Part shown: piece by piece, positions 22,841-35,682 of the stretch
Position numbering within the stretch: the stretch's first letter is position 1
Layout of the letters: each line of letters opens with the position of its first letter
DNA from: Nigrospora sphaerica
Lineage: Eukaryota; Ascomycota; Sordariomycetes; Amphisphaeriales; Apiosporaceae
Length of the DNA: 64,000 bases
Assembly (NCBI GenBank): GCA_018287875.1
Contig: JAGVVL010000001.1
Location: 7,812,001 to 7,876,000, forward strand
Reading direction: 5' to 3'
The notes under the pieces: model-generated
What the model was told of the DNA's origin: nothing
Database searches by the model: none
What the model saw: only the letters and a program-made list of their open reading frames with translations
Position numbers and translations under genes: made by a program

Positions 22841-24450
22841 TATCGCGTCCATCGTTGAACAGTCTACTTGTGGCGGCGGCCGTGCCAACTTGGCATCGAC
22901 GTCCTCAGCTGCGAACCAGTTGAGGACGTGGCGAAAGATATTTCCGAAGTGGCCAACCCGCAGATAATGTTGGCTAGCGTTGGCTATGGCCATTTCATTG
23001 TGCTGTCGTTACTCTGCGCAACCTGCAGTGCCCGGTGTGCTACGACTTGTGCACTCTTTAGCTTGTCTGCTGGGACGTTACCATGGCCACAAAACTTGAC
23101 CCCGACGAATCAGGATATCTCTTTCATTGTGGCCCACTCTGTGCCTATCCTTGGAGAGGCTGTGCCCGTCCGAGGTATTGAATCCATCACTGATCAAGAG
23201 CATCTCAGAAGTCCCGTCTGATGTTTTTGCCGGCCAGTACTCCGAGGATGGAAAGAAGTATCAGTAGTAACGGCTGTATATAAGAGTGGAAGGTTGGTCG
23301 AGTACTTACATAGATATTGTGGTAGCGAGAGTCGTTTGGCCACGGAGCATAGTAATCCGCTCACGTAGATACCAATAGCCGGCTGCTTTACAAGGTCTTC
23401 CTTCCAAGCTGCCTTGTTCTCTCATATACGATGATTATGCCAGTGGGTACATGATGTATGGGACGATTCGACCCGACACTTGTAATCACAGCTTTGCCTG
23501 CGAGTAATCAAGAAGGAGAGTAGACCGTCTCTGATGGCCATGTCAACAAAGCCGGGTGAGGATGGACAGGTACGCCGGGACCGACTCATGCAATTTTCTG
23601 CGATGAGCCCACCAGCGCATCGGTGCCCGAAGAAAAGCTCCGATGATGAAAGCAGGTCACGATACACACCGAGAATCAATACGTTATCCTCGTCGGGCGG
23701 CGGGACATTCCATGGAAGGTACAGGCTCCGAGCGATTTTTCCGTGGTTCTAGGCACAATGCGTGTCTTCAGACTCTATCTTTCGGGGTAGGTCTCATCAT
23801 AAATTCATAGAGGGTTTTCCCCCGTACATTTGTGGCGGAGGAGATGGTTATGCAGACCAGCGATGGTCATGTGCTCAAGAAGACTCGCGCGCTCGAATTC
23901 CAGCCTCGGGTATCACCGCGGACGCAGGGTGCAGTTATACTACAGCACGTCACGGAATCATTCATAGGAGTTATAGTTTGAGCACTCTTTCTCAAGGCGA
24001 ATGCCTAGTCAGCCTGTTGTCTGATACTGTGCTATCCTGCTTCACCCAGTCATACTCCCAGATCCGAATATGGCGTCCAAACCCGACCAGTATCAAGCTG
24101 GACAACTGGGAATGCCGCTGTGTACCGCTAGAAACACAGGTTCGGGGCTTCTTGGTCGATGGCGTGCTTGTAACAGAGTAATTGATTGCTTATTCGGTAC
24201 CACCAGGACATCGTGAACTAGCGGCTGGAATACGGTAATATAGGTACTCATCGTGTTTGAAGACTGACTATCGTACAAGTGGCCTGGTGACTTTCTCGTC
24301 ATATAAATCCACTGCGCAGCTCAGCAGCCGGCCATGGAAGCATCTCTGAAAGTATCAGGCCGTACCCAACCACTACAGCTTAGCCTATCGTTTACGACTC
24401 ACCAATTTTACCCACCCCGTTTATAACTCTTTTGATCCTTCACATTCGAC
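22841..24450. other. Gene-poor spacer
   Basis: 1.6 kb, somewhat less GC-rich than coding parts. A 139-codon plus-strand frame at 23762-24181 shows no recognisable domain, signal peptide or intron logic and is not called. Confidence 0.4.
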
Positions 24451-24805
24451 ATGCATTCCAGCTTCATCTATGCTCTGTCCGTGTTAGCCGTTCTTGGAGC
24501 CGCTACGGCTCCGCCATTTGAACTTTCCGAGAGGTATGACCGGATCTTTACGTGGCCCGGAAAGAAACCCCCTTCTTCATGCCGGAAGTATCGCCTGAAT
24601 GGATGTACTGACCCCCGCCGATAGCGATACATTGAGTCGCTCAGTCGCCAATGATGGTTGTGACGTAGATGGTATCAACCAGATCGACGACCTCCTGTCT
24701 CCCCGGACTGTCAGCGACTCCAGGCCTGCCTCCAGCCGTGCGCCCGCCGTTAAGAGCGTCCTGCCTCGGGCCACCGACCACCCCAAGATGCCACAGGGCT
24801 TGTGA
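24451..24805 (+). CDS. Small secreted protein, unknown
   Basis: Exons are 24451-24533 and 24625-24805, joined by a 91 nt intron with GTATGA donor and GATAG acceptor, giving 87 residues. The N-terminus MHSSFIYALSVLAVLGAATA is a good signal peptide ending in an Ala-x-Ala-like site before PPFELSER. The mature part of about 67 residues is Ser, Asp and Pro rich, with a single Cys, so it is not a typical disulfide-rich effector. No family is recognised. It lies in a gene-poor stretch near another secreted protein gene. A 297-codon antisense frame overlaps it and is considered spurious. The model rests on the signal peptide and in-phase splicing only. Confidence 0.5.
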
Positions 24806-25531
24806 GGTGCCCGTGATGGCGACTTGTTGGACGTATGGCTAGTGGAGTGGGCGGTGTCGTGCAGGCACCGGGCTGGGTTGGTGATGTCCCGTCTCCAGAG
24901 ATCATCGTCTACAAGCAAGCGGACCGGCACCAGCAGTGGTAGGCAGTTGGTCGGTGTTTGCCTCAGAAATAAACCCGTGTGACTGTGCGAAGAAGCACTG
25001 CCGACGCGGGCCTGTTCCCAATTCATACAGTACGGATGTCGTAGGAATGGCAATGCCAAGGTTTCGTGTAAAGAGACAAAATGGTAGTCTCCCAGAGCAC
25101 ACCACCGCAATGAATACATATCCAAAAGGGCGGAAACAAGAGCACGGCGTTGTTTCGCGTTTCCGCAGAGGCCGCATATTGACTGTTTCGCCCAGTTAGA
25201 AGTTAACACCCGAGGGATCGTCAGGATAATTGGTAGTAGACAGCATACGTAGACAACCATGGATGAGTAGTCGCATCGGCGCCAATAAACCCACAGCCTC
25301 GCCCGCCCGCTTGGAGGGATCCCTACCCTTGCTGCTCGGAAGAATGTAACTTGAGGACGATCGCTGCGGGTACAACTCAATTCGTACTGATCGGCTGAGC
25401 ATCCGGCCGGCGTGTCAAGGCGTGTCACGCAGATCGCCATAATCGCCTGCATACCAACCAAGGACCGCATGGGGTCCTCCGGCGTCGCTGTCTCTCTCTA
25501 AACCGATTCCCCCAGGTACGCCAGCTAATTA

Positions 25532-25544
25532 CCCCCCCCCCCCC
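25532..25544. repeat. C13 homopolymer
   Basis: Thirteen consecutive C. No gene overlaps it. The length is likely to vary between isolates or assemblies. Confidence 0.8.
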
Positions 25545-27107
25545 GGAATGCGGCGCCACCTACCGAGGGCCATTGATACGCACGAGAAGTCAAAGCTGCG
25601 ACACTGTGGGATGCGTGAGCCCGGTGCGATGCCCATAGTTGGGTGGGCCAAGATGGCCAAACTGGCAGCCGTTGGGTGCGGTCTTGACTGAATTCGGCGC
25701 TCGGGGGCTGAATAACGGTGGCGCGTTGGATGTGACCGTTGGCGAGGGCTGCTGCTGGTAAGCGAGATATCGCCGGTGCTCTTTGACGAGGGTTTCTTCT
25801 CCGCCCCCTCCCCCGGCGCCAACAGTGAAGCAAGCGAGTGTGCATGAAGTGTTGTATGTGATGCTAAGGCGTCGGGGGCCCCCATTAAGTGGACTGAACG
25901 GGCTCCAGCGGTGAAGTCAGCATGCATGCAGGCAGTGGGAAAACGAACGCTATGGCGTGATGAGGGAGGACAAAACAGAAAAGAGGCCGCGCATTCATGC
26001 TATCAGACTACTTACGGGCTGTTAGCTATGTCCAAGCACACTCAACCTCTTCTTTCCCGTCGCATATGTGGCGAAGCCCGTCCAGCTAGGCATGCCTGGC
26101 GGGTTTGGGATTGAATAGCAACCTGCAAGGAGAGACAACAGCTCTAATCCTTTTGGTCCTGTCCGCTGCGGACAAAACACATTGACTCACGATCCGGTGG
26201 GCGGTGCTGGGCGAGGCAAGGCTCGGGCCAGCTGGTGCGCACTGGCGAAGAACGGACTGAGCCTGATAAAGAGAGAGCAGCACTTAAGGTCGGGGCTGCC
26301 CCGCCGTGAAGGCGAAACGATGGATATGGGGGCAGCCCTTTGCCCGCTGGTAGAGCGACGGTTGTTTTAAGCTGTCGAACGCGGATGGATTGTAGTCGTG
26401 CCTTTTCTCATGTGGCGGGTCGGGAACGGCTCGAGGCACTATTCTACGCGTCCGCCAGAGCCGACGCCACGTTATTGGCCCCGATGCGACCATGTGGAGA
26501 TAATAGCTCCGCGACAAGCACCGGGCAAATGCGTACTGACTGACGTGCAGCGGCCACGGGGCTCGGCGAGAGTCTAACGCTCGCGCATTTCGTCCCTAGC
26601 TCGATCCTCTCGGCCGCCTGTTGGCTGCTGAAGCCGTCAAGCCTGTGTTGGCTGGGCCGGCTAGGCGGTTGGTTGGCTTCTCAGGTGAAGCCCCCTTTAT
26701 TTCCCGCGCCTCCAAGCCCACCTTATACTGCATGGATCGGCCAACCTCCCCAGTCCCGTTCGGGCCAGGCGGCCTTGGCACTCAGGGCGGTCCCCCAATC
26801 GCGCAGTGCTTGGTTACTGAAAACAGCCGGCCTTCGAGGAGACGGACGGTCTGCGTTGCGTCTAGATTGGTCCCCGTAGCGTTCCATCGGCTCTGATGGC
26901 ATGCCATCCTTTGGACTTCCTTTCGCTTTTGCTGGCGCGCCCGCGCCTACTGTGACGGTACAGGGGCGCGGGGGTTCGGGCGGTCTGCGCAGGGCGGAGC
27001 CGGTCAAGGCCGGGAATGGAATGTCAATCTCGTAAACTAGATTGAAGATCGGGTTTGTTAAACGGGCGTGAATCCACATACAACTAGGCGGGAGCAGGCC
27101 CGGGTCG

Positions 27108-27115
27108 TATATAAT
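27108..27115 (+). promoter_or_regulatory. TATA box of the small secreted protein gene
   Basis: TATATAAT lies about 150 nt upstream of the ATG at 27266. An AACCAACC-rich leader follows just before the start codon. Confidence 0.45.
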
Positions 27116-27265
27116 TAGGATCTGAACGCCTCCCCATCCGGCATTGCCCTATTTGTGTGCCAGCAGCCATCAGTTCCGCATCGACGACCGGCCGTTTGCA
27201 ACGCTTCTCCCAACTCCTTCCACCCAACACAGCGTGAAGAAACACACACCAACCAACCAGCCAAT

Positions 27266-27887
27266 ATGCACTTCGCCGCTGTGTTCTCGACGCTGGCCGT
27301 GGCCGCCTCGGCTGCGCCGTTCCAAACCCTGATGCGCATCCAGGCCATCGACGCCTACCGGTGGAACGTCACGGAGTGGAACGCCGGCTGTGCCAACAGC
27401 ACATGCACCTACGGTGAGTAGTGAAGCGGCGTACCAAGCGTCAACACGCCCCTGGGGCTCCCTTGGCTGACAGCACCATCTCCAGATTTCCACGTCTCGG
27501 GAGCGTACACCCCCAAGAGCAAACCCCCGAGGCCGGCTTTCGAGGCTCGCTGTGGCGGTGCCGGCGTGGGCTCGCCTTACAGACTCTGCACCCTGCTCGA
27601 CGATGCGGAGAAGCCCCGCCGGGTTGCTGCCAGGCTGTTGCCTTCCAACAGCTCGGACACGGCCTACATCCAGGTATCTCTGCAGTACACCGACTTGGAC
27701 GTCGAGTGAGTAAACCCTGCAAAACCGGCCGGCCCTGCGTGAACACAAAGGAGACACAGGACTGACACTTTGTGCCTTTAGCACCACCTGGTGGAACTAC
27801 ACTGGCAAGGCCACCACCCCTTACCACCGCCTTCCCGAGGAGGCCGATTTTAAGATCAAGCCCGACGAGATCTTTGGCGTTGCGTAA
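27266..27887 (+). CDS. Small secreted four-cysteine protein
   Basis: Exons are 27266-27413, 27486-27705 and 27782-27887, giving 157 residues. A signal peptide (MHFAAVFSTLAVAASAAPF) is followed by WNVTEWNAGCANSTCTYDF, then ARCGGAG and RLCTLL, giving four cysteines in the mature protein. NxS/T glycosylation sequons are NVT, NST, NSS and NYT. The pattern of a W.V..W..GC...C.Y.F strand, a central Cys pair and a beta-rich tail resembles fungal secreted proteins of the Alt a 1-like or hypersensitive-response-inducing kind. That resemblance is by eye and tentative. It probably acts outside the cell. The start is the first ATG after the TATA box, and all splice sites are canonical and in phase. Confidence 0.7.
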
Positions 27888-29543
27888 AGCAAGGGACGGG
27901 TGCTGGTGACAGGGACAGGGTGCCGGCAGTGGCATCGGCGGGCTTGTGTAACGGACTCGGCCCGGGACGCATCCACTTCTCACGGTCAGAACCGGCAGGG
28001 ACACGGTTGATGCCGAAGATGCCCCCCCCTCCCCCACACCGCGCCGTGGAGGATATCGCGGGGGAGCCCCGGGGGATGGTTGGTGACGCCTCGCATGCCG
28101 TGGCTATTTCTTTCCTCCTGAGAATATCTATCGCCACGCAGTTTGCGGGCCGCATGCTCGTTGCGTCGCGGGGCGATATCGAAGCGCACAGGAACGTGGG
28201 AGCCCAGGCGCCGTGGCGCGGGTGGGCCCTCGTCGGCTTCGCTGGGACTTCTTCCTGGGAAGATGCTACCTTAGGTTGATAGCAGAAATGCACACCCTCA
28301 TCTTCCAGCACCGGCAGGTTATGCCACCAACGCACCCGCCGGCATATGCCCCTTGCGCAGGAAAACCACGAACGCGCTTTAATGCATGCATGCAACTGCC
28401 CAGGTTGGGTTAGGCGGGTAGGCCACACGCTTGTAGCGCCACGGCGGTTGGTGTCTGTCAGAAATGCGGCGCTTAAGACATCGCAATCTTCCCGTCTCGA
28501 CGATCCTTCTAAAGTTACCGGCACACACCGAAGATACTGGGCTGTCGGGGCGGCTAAGAATAGAAAGCCGGGCGAGAGATGGAGAGTTCAGACGACTTAT
28601 CGAATACTTTTCACGTACTCTTCCCTCGCTTCCGTACAGAAGTACTTTACCTGCCCAACTTACTTTACCAGCACGTTCTGTTCGGGCTGCTGCTTATCAT
28701 CAGCGGGTATCGTAGCTTCTATGGAGTACCTAGCAGTACTATCCAAGTCTCTTTGCCCGGAATAGCTGCCACAGCGCCATTGGCTCCAGTGCATATGCGA
28801 CGTTGCTTCTACATGTACCACAATATGCGCCAACTACCTACCCATCATTTAATGCCGGCTATTGGGCAACTTGTGTGGACTGCCAGATAGGCTGACTGAA
28901 ATCTGTCGTCGCCGAGGTAGACAGACCCCTGTGGTGGAAGGCACACGGGTACTTCTGCGACGGAGGGGTACGTCAGCGTGTGTGGCTGGTGTAGCCCAAT
29001 TCATCCCTTCTAGCTGGGGTTTGGCTTGGGTGATGTAATAGCCGCCTTTTCTCAATTCAGTGCTAGCTGCTGCTGCTGCTGCTGCTGCTGCCGTTTGCTT
29101 TGCTGCTGCTCCCCGCCCCCGCCAATTTGTCGTTCGCTCCTCTCAATCGGTTCAGGAGGCCCAGAACGAGAGCGAAGGCCGACCCGCCCAAACCTGCTTG
29201 CCTCCAAGTGCAAGAACAAGGTGGGCGCACTCGCTCCCATTTCATTATACACACAGCCCTGCCCGAACCCCCCCGACTAGGCACCTAGAAAGTGACATCC
29301 CGACGAGACGTCACTTCTGTTTGCGACCCGAACCCGTCCCGCTCATCAGGCTTACGTCGCCCTGCTCTGCCTTACATTAGGCACCAGTCGAACCCAATCG
29401 TATCCTTATATCCTCGTCGGACCGCTGCTGCCGGCGTAGCCAGAGCCCGCGCTGTGTCCAACACCAGCTCGCTTGAAGCGCGCGTCCTTCCCAACCCCCC
29501 TCGACCCTGACCCTCCCCGTCCCGCATCTGCCTGCAGTCCACC
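27888..29543. other. Spacer upstream of fimbrin
   Basis: 1.65 kb. The left half holds the 3' UTR of the secreted protein. The right part (about 29040-29543) is the probable promoter and leader of fimbrin, with a CTG microsatellite. No gene is seen. Confidence 0.45.
29067..29090. repeat. (CTG)8 microsatellite
   Basis: Eight perfect CTG units lie about 450 nt upstream of the fimbrin ATG, with further CTG triplets just beyond. They are outside any supported coding exon. Confidence 0.85.
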
Positions 29544-31670
29544 ATGAACGTGATCAAGTTGCAGAAGTAGGTTTTATGCGACTGTTCCCCGCGTGCGCTC
29601 CGGCATCTGACTGTTTTGCCCAGGAAGTACCCTCAGTTCGAGCAGGGTGACATCTTTGCGCTCACCGATGCCTTCCGCAAGCTCGATGTCGACGACAAGG
29701 GCTACATTGAAGAGGCCACCGCCATCAAGGCCACCCAGCAAAGCGAGCGCCAACCGTACGATGTCGTTCGCCAGGCCCTGAAGGAGGTCGAGCTTGACTC
29801 CTCCCGCCGGGTCGAGCTCGAGGACTATGTGGCGGTATGTTATGTGTCTCTTGATGCACTCCTCCCAGGAGAGCCGTCTAACGCCGGTGTCCCCCACAGC
29901 TCATCGCCAAGCTCCGCAACCCGTCCCCGGCCCAGCAGCGCATGAATACGGGCGGTGCCGCTCCGCCGGCGTCGCCTGCCGGTATCGTGGCGCAAAGAAC
30001 GGGCGGCCATCAGTCCAAGGGAAGCATCGGCAAGATCCACGTACAGGGATCCAGCGCCAACGTTACGCATACTATCAACGAGGACGAACGTACCGAGTTC
30101 ACCCGTCATATCAATGCAGTTCTGGCCGGCGACCCCGACATTGGCGACCGTCTTCCCTTCCCTACCGACACGTTCGAGATGTTTGACGAGTGCAAGGATG
30201 GCCTGGTCCTTGCCAAGCTCATCAACGACAGCGTTCCCGACACCATCGATGAGCGTGTTATGAACGTCCCCGGCAGGAAGATCAAGAAGCTGAACGCCTT
30301 CCACATGACGGAGAATAACAACATTGTCATCGAGTCGGCCAAGGGCATTGGCTGCTCCGTCGTCAACATCGGCAGCGGTGACATTATCGAGGTCCGAGAA
30401 CACTTGATCCTCGGTCTGATCTGGCAGATCATCCGAAGGGGTCTCCTGGGTAAGATTGACATCAAGCTACACCCCGAGCTGTACCGGCTCTTGGAAGAGG
30501 ACGAGACGCTGGAGCAGTTCCTGCGCCTGCCCCCGGAGCAGATTCTCCTGAGATGGTTCAACTACCACCTCAAGGCTGCCAAGTGGCACCGAACCGTCAA
30601 CAACTTCTCGAGCGACGTAAAGGACGGCGAGAATTACGCCGTCCTGCTTGCTCAAATTGGCCAGGAGTACGGATGTAGCCGGGCCCCCCTGCAGACGCCC
30701 GATTTGCTGCAAAGAGCCGAACAGGTGTTACAGGACGCGGACAAGCTCGGCTGCCGCAAGTTCCTGACTCCTAGTTCCTTGGTGGCCGGCAACCCCAAGC
30801 TCAACCTGGCCTTCGTTGCCAACCTATTCAACACGCACCCGTGCCTGGAACCCATCACCGAGGAGGAGAAGCTGGAGGTGGAAGACTTTGACGCCGAAGG
30901 CGAACGGGAAGCCCGCGTCTTCACCCTCTGGCTCAACAGTCTCGACGTGCAGCCGGCTGTTGTGTCCTTCTTCGACGATCTTTGCGACGGCACCATCCTG
31001 CTCCAGGCCTACGACAAGGTGGTCCCGGGATCTGTCAACTGGCGGCACGCCAACAAGCGGCCGGCCCACGGCGGCCAGCTTATGCGGTTCAAGGCTGTCG
31101 AGAACACGAACTATGCCATCGAACTCGGCAAGCAGATCGGCTTCTCGCTTGTTGGTATTCAGGGCGCCGACATCACGGACGGGCAGAAGACGTTGACGCT
31201 GGGTCTTGTCTGGCAGCTGATGAGGAAGGACATCGTGTCGACGCTCGGCGCCCTGGCCCAACGCCTTGGAAAGCGGGAAATCAGCGACGCGGAAATGGTG
31301 CGGTGGGCCAACGATATGAGCAAGAAGGGCGGCCGCAACTCGTCGATCCGGTCGTTCAAGGACCCGTCCATCGGCAGCGGCATCTTCCTCCTGGACGTGC
31401 TCAACGGCATGAAGAGCAGCTATGTGGACTACGATATGGTGACGCCGGGCACGACGGACGAGGATGCGTACATGAACGCCAAGCTGAGTATCAGCATCGC
31501 CAGAAAGATGGGCGCCACTATCTGGCTCGTGCCGGAGGATATCTGCCAAGTGCGCAGCCGGCTGGTCACGACGTTCATCGGTGAGTGGACTGGACGGGAT
31601 GAGGCTGGTCGGAGTTGGCTAACTGTGGTGCACAGGTTCACTGATGGCCACGTACGAGAAGATGCAATGA
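29544..31670 (+). CDS. sac6: Fimbrin (actin-bundling protein)
   Basis: Exons are 29544-29566, 29624-29834, 29900-31580 and 31636-31670, giving 649 residues, close to yeast Sac6 (642). The start MNVIKLQKKYPQFEQGDIF leads into a degenerate EF-hand-like helical region. Four calponin-homology domains in two actin-binding modules follow from about residue 115; landmarks are DGLVLAKLINDSVPDTIDER, LLRWFNYHL, DDLCDGTILLQAYDKVVPG and a final LLDVLNGMKSSYVDYDMV. Fimbrin crosslinks filaments in actin patches and the subapical endocytic collar of hyphae. The last exon is only 35 nt (SLMATYEKMQ), so a simple open frame running to 32002 gives a wrong C-terminus. The assignment is secure. Confidence 0.97.
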
Positions 31671-33352
31671 GTGGGCACGGTCATGGGCGGACCGGCGAGA
31701 AATTGGCGGGGAAGGCACAGGGAGCCGATGTCTTCTATCGTAGCCGAGGTCTCACCGGTGGCCTGGGTGGGCTGCATCCTATTACAAGACCTTTTTTAAT
31801 CCTCGGCCCTGATGACGCAGCGCATGTTCGTAGGCAGAATGACTTGGTTGTTCGGGATGCATCCGCGGGAAGCGCGTGGAGCAGGGCGTTGCGGTGCCTG
31901 GATTCCCCCGTACCGAAGCTTCCGACGTGCATAGAGGTCCTTCCGAGACCGCAATTCGGAAGAGAGTTGAAAGGTTGCTCGGCAGCTCAGCTCCCCGCCT
32001 AACCACCCTCACAGCACCCAGCCGGGAGGCCGGCGCCGGTGTTATCGTCAAATCCCGGGCACCCGTGCGCGTCTGACTCGATTCGCTGGAAGTGATCAAC
32101 ACGCCACCGGTACGGGGAGCATGAAGCATGACCCACCAACGACGTAAAATGTGTACGTATCCGGGAGCTGAGTCGGAACCACCTACAATAGGGTCCCACG
32201 GTCCAGCCAGTGACTAGGGCGGTCCATGAAGTAACGCCTGTACTTCTACGGTAAAGTATGAAAGGCATGGGGTGCCATGTGTACTGCAGGCCCTGCTACT
32301 GCTGAGGGCAGGGCCGCGCCTCGCGGTTCACTACGAGACCCTGGCTACCTGTGGTGGTGGGGTGCAGGTCCTGGCTTAGCTGCCAGGGGTGCCATTACGT
32401 CGTTTCGAGTCTTCGTCTGACGACGCAGCACAAGAGTCTGGCCCCCGCCAGGGCTTCCGTTCTTACCTGTGGCCACAATAGGACGGATGTAGGTCAGGTA
32501 GGTTAGTCCAGGGCGGGCTGTTAAGTAAGTATGGATGTACATGCTAAGGTCATGTATATATGTGCCCTATCGCATCTTACCTACGCCCCTCTGTAGCGCG
32601 CAAAGCCGGGTCTGGCGTTTCCTGACCTGATTCCATCCCCACTGCAACTGCCGTCCGTTTGCGCCGGCCTCAAGCAGGTACAGGCGTCTCTCTCTGCCTG
32701 GATTGTGGTCACTCGCAGCGCCAGAGAGAGGGAGAGCCGTGGGTCCTGTGAGATCCCGATTACCCGAGCGCGCAGGTTGCTCGTGCGGCGCTGTCCGCGC
32801 CGTCCGCGCCCCTCCACGAGGCCTCAACAAAGCCCCGTAAGTTCCGATTGAACGCCCCAATATCTTATCCATTCTTGCTTATGCTGGTGCAGAAGCACCC
32901 CTACCTATACACATGTTTATTTAAGGCGCATCTGCGTCGCCGTGCGCCGAAAGCATCTCGAGAGGCGGCTGTCGATCGAACCTGCATCTTCCCGGCATTT
33001 TGAACCCTACCAAAGTACATCCTGCCTTGAAGCCGGGTCCTTGGGTCCTAGGTAGGTTGATTCATGCCTCGCTTCCATGGTTCAGTGATATTCATCTCCC
33101 TTCCGCGCCAGCCTAATACTCCCTCCTAGAGCCCCAAGCTGCGCGTCTCCTTGAGTTAGCCGCGAATCAGCGGCCTGGTTACATACGCTTGAGCCCGTCC
33201 ACTCTCGCTTCCGAACTCCGAGGGCACCTGCGGAGCGTCTACACTTCGACTCCCGCGCCCATCTGCCTTGTTGCCCCTTCAGTATTCGACGAGGCGGTGC
33301 GCAAACCGGGTGACACGGTTGCTTGCGGAAAACCTTTGGGAGCTCGCCAGTT
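31671..33352. other. Spacer between fimbrin and the sterol acyltransferase
   Basis: 1.7 kb with no supported gene. It contains the second copy of CCTAGGTAGGTTGA (33047-33060) and the acyltransferase promoter at its right end. Confidence 0.45.
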
Positions 33353-35682
33353 ATGGATTTGCACACGCCGCCCGAAAGTGTCGGCTCCACCGACAGTTTC
33401 AACGGGCCTATATGGACCGAGCCGGCAGGTACGCAAGCTGGTCCGGGACGGAACGACGACAAGGAGCAGCCGAGACACGAGCACTCGTGGGCCGAGGCCA
33501 TGAAATCAACCGAAGAAGCCGCTGGCTCTTCTAGCGAAAGCACTAGTGAGGAGGATTACGACAGTCAACAGCCTTCTCCCGACGTCATACAGCTCCGCCG
33601 CCGAAACATTATCCCCGCCGCCGGCGTCTTGCACCTGGCAACCGATGGGTCGGCCGACGAGAGCCCGTGCCACGGCGGCCGGCACAAAAAGACGTACGTG
33701 GTTGCCGCCGATGACACCGAGTTACGTGCCATTCTCAAACGGGGACTGGAAAGGGTAGGTGCTCCCTTCTCTCATGGTTTCCCGGCAGTCTCTGACTCTA
33801 CCGCAGGAAGAAGAAAAGAAGCACCCGGCCAGACGAGAAAAGTTCAGGGACATGGTTTTTACGAGGCAATTCTCGGCTTTCGACAGGCAAAACCAGGAGG
33901 CTGCTAACAACCCCTTTCATGGCTTCTACACCCTTTTCTGGATTGCTTTGGTCTTTCTGCTCGTTAAAATGGGGGCCGAGAATTGGAGAAAAACGGGTAC
34001 GATAACCTGGCACCTCCCCCGCCGTTCACGGGCTTACTCGAGGTGTGACAGGCAACCCACTGGGCTCGAATGAGATCATGAAGATCATGTTCGGAAGGGA
34101 TGGTGAGTCACCTAACCATCTACACGCAGGCGATCTCCGATTTTGGTAGTAACCAGATGTAGTGATCGTGCTCCTGGCTGCGGACGGCATCATGTGTGCG
34201 TTGACGGGCTTTGGCTGGGTATTACAACGACTCGTCCACGCCGGATACATCGACTGGGACCGGTCTGGCTGGGTCATTCAAAATGTAAGCATCGGTTCTC
34301 GGCTCGCGAAGCACCACTATGGCTCACCCTTGCTGCAGGTTTGGCAAAGTGGCTTTATCGGAGCAGTGGTTGGCCTGACGCTGGTTCGCGACTGGCCTTG
34401 GACCCATACCGTGTTCTTCGTCCTTCACGGCCTCGTCATGTTGATGAAGCAACACTCGTACGCTTTCTACAACGGCCACCTGTCTACCGTCTACAAACAG
34501 AGAGAGGTTCTGCTGGAGAAGCTGAAGCAGCTGGAGCAGATCTCACCGGTTAACTCGCCGATGGGGACAAACCTGCCTTCGTCGGAGCTCTCCGTTTCGC
34601 ACTTGGAACGCCGGCCCTCGGCGAGCGAATATAAGGAGCGACGTCAGTCGATACACCAAGGGAGCATTTCCGACGACATTGAGAAGGTATCCCACGCCAT
34701 CGATTCGGGCAAACCCCTGAATCTAGACCAGGTGCAGCTATTCGAGCGCATGATCAAATGGGAGATTGACGCCCTCACCGACACGCTGAGAGGCAGGGCA
34801 ACCAGCCCGGCGTTGAGCTACCCTCATAACCTCACCCTCTACAACCACTACGAGTACATCGCACTGCCCACTCTCGTGTACGAGCTGGAATACCCGCGCT
34901 CGGACGCGATCGACTGGCTTTACGTACTCGAGAAAGGAACCGCCACGTTTGGCCTTATTTTCGTCATGATCATGGTTTCCCAGGCTTACATATACCCCAT
35001 TGTGATACACACGGCCAAGATGAAGGAGGAGGGATGGTCCTCGAAGCGGAAACTGCAAGAGTTTCCTTGGATTTTGAGCGACTTGGTGTTTCCCTTTATG
35101 ATGGAGTATCTGGTACAGAAATCCCTTGCCGTTTCCGGGATTTCCACTGGCAGAGAGTGCTGACGTCGTTCCAGCTCGCATGGTACTTGATATGGGAAAC
35201 GCTCCTCAACACGCTTGCCGAGCTCACATATTTTGCCGACCGAAGCTTCTACGACGCCTGGTGGAATAGCGGTACGTGTCAAAACTCCGGCCCTCGCCCC
35301 GCGTGCAGCGTGTAAAGCGCTTTTGTACTGATGACCGGCTGCAGTCTCATGGGACCAGTTTGCTCGTGATTGGAACCGCCCCGTGCACAACTTCCTACTT
35401 CGGCACGTCTATCACTCGTCCATCTCGTCGATGCGCGTCAAGAAACACACGGCGACGCTGATGACGTTCTTCCTGTCGGCTCTTGTGCACGAGCTCGTCA
35501 TGTGGTGCATCTTCAAGAAGCTCAGGGGCTACCTTCTTGTGCTCCAGATGTCCCAACTTCCGCTGGTAAGCTTAAGCAGGACGAAGTGGCTGCAGGGCAA
35601 GACGACGCTAGGAAATATTATGTTCTGGGTAGGTATCTTCACGGGTCCGAGTTTGCTATGTAGCTTGTATCTCATATTATGA
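33353..35682 (+). CDS. are2: Sterol O-acyltransferase (Are1/Are2 type, MBOAT)
   Basis: Exons are 33353-33754, 33807-33996, 34052-34102, 34157-34284, 34339-35112, 35175-35271 and 35345-35682, giving 659 residues. A disordered acidic N-terminus is followed by multiple membrane segments. MBOAT/ACAT hallmarks are HSYAFYNGHL, ADRSFYDAWWNS (residues 536-547) and the catalytic His596 in SALVHELVM. The end GNIMFWVGIFTGPSLLCSLY matches yeast Are2. The enzyme esterifies ergosterol with acyl-CoA at the ER for storage in lipid droplets. Intron 4 (34285-34338, 54 nt) is stop-free and in frame, so retention would add 18 residues. A pseudo-splice pair at 35566-35595 is too short (30 nt) and is read through as in homologues. 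The gene is convergent with the SDR gene. Confidence 0.94.

Larger units (their letters stand above)
24806..27265. other. Gene-poor spacer with poly-C tract
   Basis: 2.5 kb with no supported gene. It carries a C13 homopolymer at 25532-25544. The right end is the promoter of the second small secreted protein. Confidence 0.4.

Noticed and set aside
23762..24181. 139-codon plus-strand frame
   Set aside because: No domain, signal peptide or in-phase neighbouring exon; composition is like the surrounding spacer.
24577..25470. 297-codon minus-strand frame
   Set aside because: Antisense to the small secreted protein model and downstream spacer; random-looking sequence with scattered Cys and no homology recognised. 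RNA-seq could overturn this.
35566..35595. GTAAGC...CTGCAG pair near the end of the sterol acyltransferase
   Set aside because: Only 30 nt, too short for an intron; the in-frame reading QLPLVSLSRTKWLQGK matches the Are2 C-terminal pattern.
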